From: DATILI01 sp035476635
GTDB taxonomy: Bacteria; Pseudomonadota; Gammaproteobacteria; Burkholderiales; Burkholderiaceae_C
Length of the DNA stretch: 10,042 bases
Assembly: GCA_035476635.1 (NCBI GenBank)
Contig: DATILI010000342.1
Location: forward strand, 1 to 10,042
Direction of reading: 5' to 3'
The position numbers were made by a program, and so were the translations under genes. The notes under the pieces were generated by a model. It was not told the DNA's origin and did not search any database. It saw only the letters and a program-made list of their open reading frames with translations. Positions 8,042-10,042 of this stretch are shown piece by piece; the first letter of the stretch is position 1; every line of letters starts with the position of its first letter.

Positions 8042-8577
8042 TGGAGCGGTCTTTCGTAGTGGAAATCGCCTTCGTAGGCGTGGTGCAGCCAGGCCCATCG
8101 CTTGATGGCCTCGGACACGGCCTGCAGCATGATTAGCGCGAAGCCCAGCGGCAACATCAGCATGACTGGCCAGCGAATCAGGCCACCGGACTGGTTGGAC
8201 ATCTCGCCGGTTCGCAACATCTGGGCGAACATCGGCCAGCAGTAGTAGACCAGAACCCCCATCACGGGGAGAACAAACAGCAGCATGCCGGCAAAATCGA
8301 TCTTGGCCTGCGTGCGGCCCGAATAAAGGCCATAAAGCACGTCAACGCGAACATGCTCGTTCACACGCATGACTTGCGCCGCGCCGAGCATCACGCAGGC
8401 GGCAAACAGGTACCACTGAATCTCGGTGAACGCGTTGGAACTGTAGTTGAAGACGTAACGCACGATGGCGTTGGCCGCGCTGATGAGGCAACTGGCCAGA
8501 ACCGCCCACTTGGCAAAAATAGCGAACCTGTCGTTGAGCCAGTCGATGCCGCGCGACAAGGTCAGCAAGCCGTTCAT
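8038..8577 (-). CDS. TRAP transporter small permease subunit (DctQ family)
   Basis: Small membrane subunit of the TRAP transporter, which scaffolds the large subunit. The 179 residues and four predicted helices (about 22-42, 53-70, 95-113, 136-156) fit the family. The motif FTEIQWYLFAACVMLGAA around the second helix, followed by NEHVRVDVLYG (73-83), is diagnostic of DctQ proteins. A GGAG lies 8-9 nt before the ATG at 8577 and supports this start; the frame is open further upstream to 9243, but that extension reads through the intergenic region and is not conserved-looking. It overlaps the large-subunit gene by 4 nt. Its own start codon overlaps in an ATGA with the stop of a possible small upstream ORF (8574-8702). 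Confidence 0.92.
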   Translation of the reverse strand: MNGLLTLSRGIDWLNDRFAIFAKWAVLASCLISAANAIVRYVFNYSSNAFTEIQWYLFAACVMLGAAQVMRVNEHVRVDVLYGLYSGRTQAKIDFAGMLLFVLPVMGVLVYYCWPMFAQMLRTGEMSNQSGGLIRWPVMLMLPLGFALIMLQAVSEAIKRWAWLHHAYEGDFHYERPLQ

Positions 8578-8702
8578 GGCTTGGCTCCGACGATCGGATG
8601 GAAGCCGGGCTGGGTGAGCGGAACCGGTGGATTCCCAAGCCCGCATTGGACGCGTCGGGGCATCGCTTGTACGGCAAGGGCAAATTTGAGGAGTGCTGAC
8701 AC
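8574..8702 (-). CDS. Possible small leader ORF overlapping the dctQ start
   Basis: A GTG-started frame of 42 codons, reading MSALLKFALAVQAMPRR at its start and Pro/Gly-rich afterward, whose TGA overlaps the dctQ ATG in an ATGA. A GGGAG element lies 6 nt before the GTG, better than the ribosome binding site of several annotated genes here. An in-frame ATG at 8663 would give 29 residues. It resembles no family I recognise. It could be a leader peptide controlling dctQM by translational coupling, or simply an open stretch in G+C-rich spacer. Low confidence. Confidence 0.2.
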   Translation of the reverse strand: MSALLKFALAVQAMPRRVQCGLGNPPVPLTQPGFHPIVGAKP

Positions 8703-8750
8703 AGGGGTCTCCCAAAAAAACGGGTGTGGGAAATTGACGAAAAACCAGCG

Positions 8751-8777
8751 AAAAAAAGCAAGCCCTCCGGGGCTTGC
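8751..8777 (-). terminator. Intrinsic-terminator-like hairpin in the dctQM leader
   Basis: An 8-bp stem GCAAGCCC/GGGCTTGC with a 4-nt loop, followed on the minus strand by seven T. This is the form of a rho-independent terminator acting only on minus-strand transcription. No minus-strand gene lies upstream in the window, so it either blocks antisense transcription coming out of the EgtB/SenA-like gene or acts as an attenuator in the leader of dctQM. Confidence 0.65.
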
Positions 8778-8790
8778 GATCCAACCCGCG

Positions 8791-8796
8791 ATGATA
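8791..8796 (-). promoter_or_regulatory. Candidate -10 box for dctQM
   Basis: TATCAT on the minus strand (five of six matches), with no good -35 box. Transcription would start near 8784, a few nucleotides before the terminator-like hairpin. If this is the true promoter, the hairpin lies at the very 5' end of the dctQM messenger. Confidence 0.3.
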
Positions 8797-8856
8797 CGGC
8801 CCCGACCTGAGGAAACGCTGACGCACCCCTCCTGGGTTTACCCTTGGAAACAGCCA

Positions 8857-8885
8857 CCGACAAGGGCGCACCCGGCAGGAATAAT
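8857..8885 (+). promoter_or_regulatory. Candidate promoter of the EgtB/SenA-like gene
   Basis: CCGACA (four of six matches to -35) and AATAAT (five of six to -10) are separated by exactly 17 nt. Initiation about 7 nt downstream would fall at about 8892, only some 3 nt before the ATG at 8895, suggesting a leaderless or nearly leaderless messenger. This agrees with the lack of a well-placed Shine-Dalgarno sequence. Confidence 0.4.
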
Positions 8886-8894
8886 GGGTACGCC

Positions 8895-10042
8895 ATGCCC
8901 TCGCCGAACCCCTTGCCCACCGCGCTCGATTCCATCGATTCGCCCTCCATGCGGCGCGCCGGGCGCGAGCTGCTTTCGCTGGCGTTGATGGACGCGCGCA
9001 ACCATACCCTGCATCTGATGACCTGCATCGCGCAGGCCTCGGGCGCCGCCGCCGGCCCGCTTCCGGTGGTGCCGGAAACCAGCCGGCCCTTGTGGCTGGC
9101 TGGGCACATCGGCTGGTTTCCCGAATTCTGGATTGGCCGCAACACGCAAGCGCACCTGGGCCCTGCCTGCCCGGCGCGGCCGACCCGGCTGGCATCGATC
9201 GAGGCCGATGCCGATCGCTGGTGGTCCTTCGACACCAGCCCAAGCGCCACGCAATGGGCGCTTGACCTGCCGGACCTCGCCGCCACCAAGGGCTACCTGC
9301 TGGAGACGCTGGAAAGCAGCCTGTCGCTGTTGGAGAAGACGCCCGAGGACGACGACGCGCTGTACTTCTTCCGGCTGGCCCTGGTGTATGAAGACCGCTG
9401 CGGCGAAGAGCTGATTACCCTCGCGCAGGCGCTGGGCCTCACCTTGCCACTGGACGCGCCGGTGGGCTTGACGGTGCGCGAGCCGCTGGCGATTCCCGCC
9501 ACGCGCTGGATGCTGGGCTCGCCGCGCGGCGGCTTTGTGTTGGACAACGAGCAGTGGGCGCATGAGATTGCCGTGCCCGAATTCGAGATCGACGCGCAGC
9601 CGGTGACCTGGGCGCAGTTCGTCGAATTCGTCGACGATGGTGGCTATGACCGCGACGACCTGTGGCAACCAGCCGGCTGGGACTGGCTGCAGGAGCAGGA
9701 GCAGCGCGAGGGCCGCCGCGGGCCGCGCTATGTGGAGCAGATCGGCGTGGCGCGCCAGGGCAGCGGTGGCGCCGTCTTGCAGACGCGCTTTGGCAAGCCC
9801 ACACGCATGGCCGGCAACCAGCTCGCCATGCACCTGAGCTGGTGGGAGGCGGATGCCTGGACGCGCTGGGCTGGCCGGCGCCTGCCGACCGAGGTCGAGT
9901 GGGAAATCGCCGCCCACACCGCGGTGCGCCGCGGCTTTCGCTGGGGCGATGTGCATGAATGGATGGCCAACACGCTGCGGCCCTGGCCCGGTTTCAGCCC
10001 CGGTCCCTGGGACAGCTATTCAGCGCCCTGGTTCGGCCGCGC
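8895..10042 (+). CDS. EgtB/SenA-family non-heme iron C-S or C-Se bond-forming enzyme (3' end cut by window edge)
   Basis: Relative of the ergothioneine sulfoxide synthase EgtB and the selenoneine synthase SenA, which join a sulfur or selenium donor to hercynine with O2. The frame is open from the ATG at 8895 to the right edge: 382 codons, lacking the C-terminus. The N-terminal part has a DinB-like helical domain: MDARNHTLHL (32-41), WLAGHIGWFPEFWIGRN (67-83, with H71), DDALYFFRLALVYEDRCGEEL (153-173). A formylglycine-generating-enzyme/sulfatase-modifying domain follows from about 200, with NQLAMHLSWWEADAW (308-322), GRRLPTEVEWE (327-337) and WGDVHEWMAN (350-359). The ending PGFSPGPWDSYSAPWFGR matches the signature seen in EgtB-related proteins. 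SenA is the likelier relative in Burkholderiales, and senB/senC would then be expected just beyond the window; this is inference. Oddity: the usual HxxxHxE iron motif reads Y165-x3-C169-x-E171, so activity is uncertain. Confidence 0.85.
   Translation, partial: MPSPNPLPTALDSIDSPSMRRAGRELLSLALMDARNHTLHLMTCIAQASGAAAGPLPVVPETSRPLWLAGHIGWFPEFWIGRNTQAHLGPACPARPTRLASIEADADRWWSFDTSPSATQWALDLPDLAATKGYLLETLESSLSLLEKTPEDDDALYFFRLALVYEDRCGEELITLAQALGLTLPLDAPVGLTVREPLAIPATRWMLGSPRGGFVLDNEQWAHEIAVPEFEIDAQPVTWAQFVEFVDDGGYDRDDLWQPAGWDWLQEQEQREGRRGPRYVEQIGVARQGSGGAVLQTRFGKPTRMAGNQLAMHLSWWEADAWTRWAGRRLPTEVEWEIAAHTAVRRGFRWGDVHEWMANTLRPWPGFSPGPWDSYSAPWFGR

Larger units (their letters stand above)
8578..8894. other. 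Divergent intergenic region between dctQM and the EgtB/SenA-like gene
   Basis: About 317 nt with no established gene. It holds, going left to right, a possible small ORF on the minus strand, two 7-nt A runs (8714-8720 and 8751-8757) on the plus strand, a terminator-like hairpin oriented to the minus strand (8751-8777), a minus-strand -10 candidate (8791-8796) and a plus-strand promoter candidate (8857-8885). Control sites for both flanking units must lie here; no classical regulator palindrome was recognised. Confidence 0.6.

Noticed and set aside
8042..8098. Upstream ATG for the DctM-like protein
   Set aside because: The added 19 residues are Arg-rich, lie inside dctQ and break the normal ATGA coupling seen at 8038-8041.
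8578..9243. N-terminal extension of the DctQ-like protein
   Set aside because: It would cross the intergenic hairpin region and lie antisense to the next gene; it is Arg/Pro/Ser-rich, and the 8577 start has a GGAG and gives a normal DctQ length.
8838..9956. 372-codon minus-strand frame opposite the EgtB/SenA-like gene
   Set aside because: The plus frame carries DinB and FGE-type motifs over its full visible length; the antisense product does not resemble a protein family.

Overview
The window looks like chromosomal DNA of a betaproteobacterium of the order Burkholderiales, most likely a Comamonadaceae-type organism (inference). The reasons are the high G+C coding sequence, the conserved xseB-ispA-dxs cluster, TRAP transporters of the TakP kind, -10 boxes of the TACAAT/TAAAAT type with weak -35 boxes, and an EgtB/SenA-type enzyme. 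No mobile element, tRNA, rRNA or CRISPR array was seen.

Layout. (1) Positions 1-1780, minus strand: a two-gene unit made of a Rieske non-heme iron oxygenase alpha subunit and, 4 nt downstream, an EamA/DMT-family permease cut by the left edge. (2) Positions 1781-2030: divergent intergenic region with inverted repeats in the oxygenase leader and a candidate -10 box for each direction. (3) Positions 2031-5083, plus strand: a tight operon xseB (exonuclease VII small subunit), ispA (farnesyl diphosphate synthase) and dxs (DXP synthase), with gaps of 2-3 nt. Dxs makes the first committed precursor of the MEP isoprenoid pathway, and IspA later condenses its C5 products to FPP. (4) Positions 5275-6354, plus strand: a TakP/DctP-like TRAP solute-binding protein with a Tat-like signal. 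A bidirectional intrinsic terminator follows at 6375-6405. (5) Positions 6491-8577, minus strand: dctM-like and dctQ-like TRAP membrane subunits, with a 4-nt ATGA overlap. They converge on the binding-protein gene; together the three genes probably form one organic-acid importer, encoded as two transcription units. (6) Positions 8578-8894: divergent regulatory region holding a terminator-like hairpin oriented toward dctQM, a possible small leader ORF, and candidate promoters on both strands. (7) Positions 8895-10042, plus strand: the N-terminal 382 codons of a DinB + FGE-domain enzyme of the EgtB/SenA family (sulfoxide or selenoxide synthases), cut by the right edge.

Most genes are ordinary housekeeping or transport genes. 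The best candidates for something unusual are at the right end. The EgtB/SenA-like protein has Tyr and Cys where the family normally has the two histidines of the HxxxHxE iron motif. The TRAP permease genes have a 5' leader with an intrinsic-terminator-like hairpin followed by a possible translationally coupled small ORF. I do not see a complete new system inside the window.
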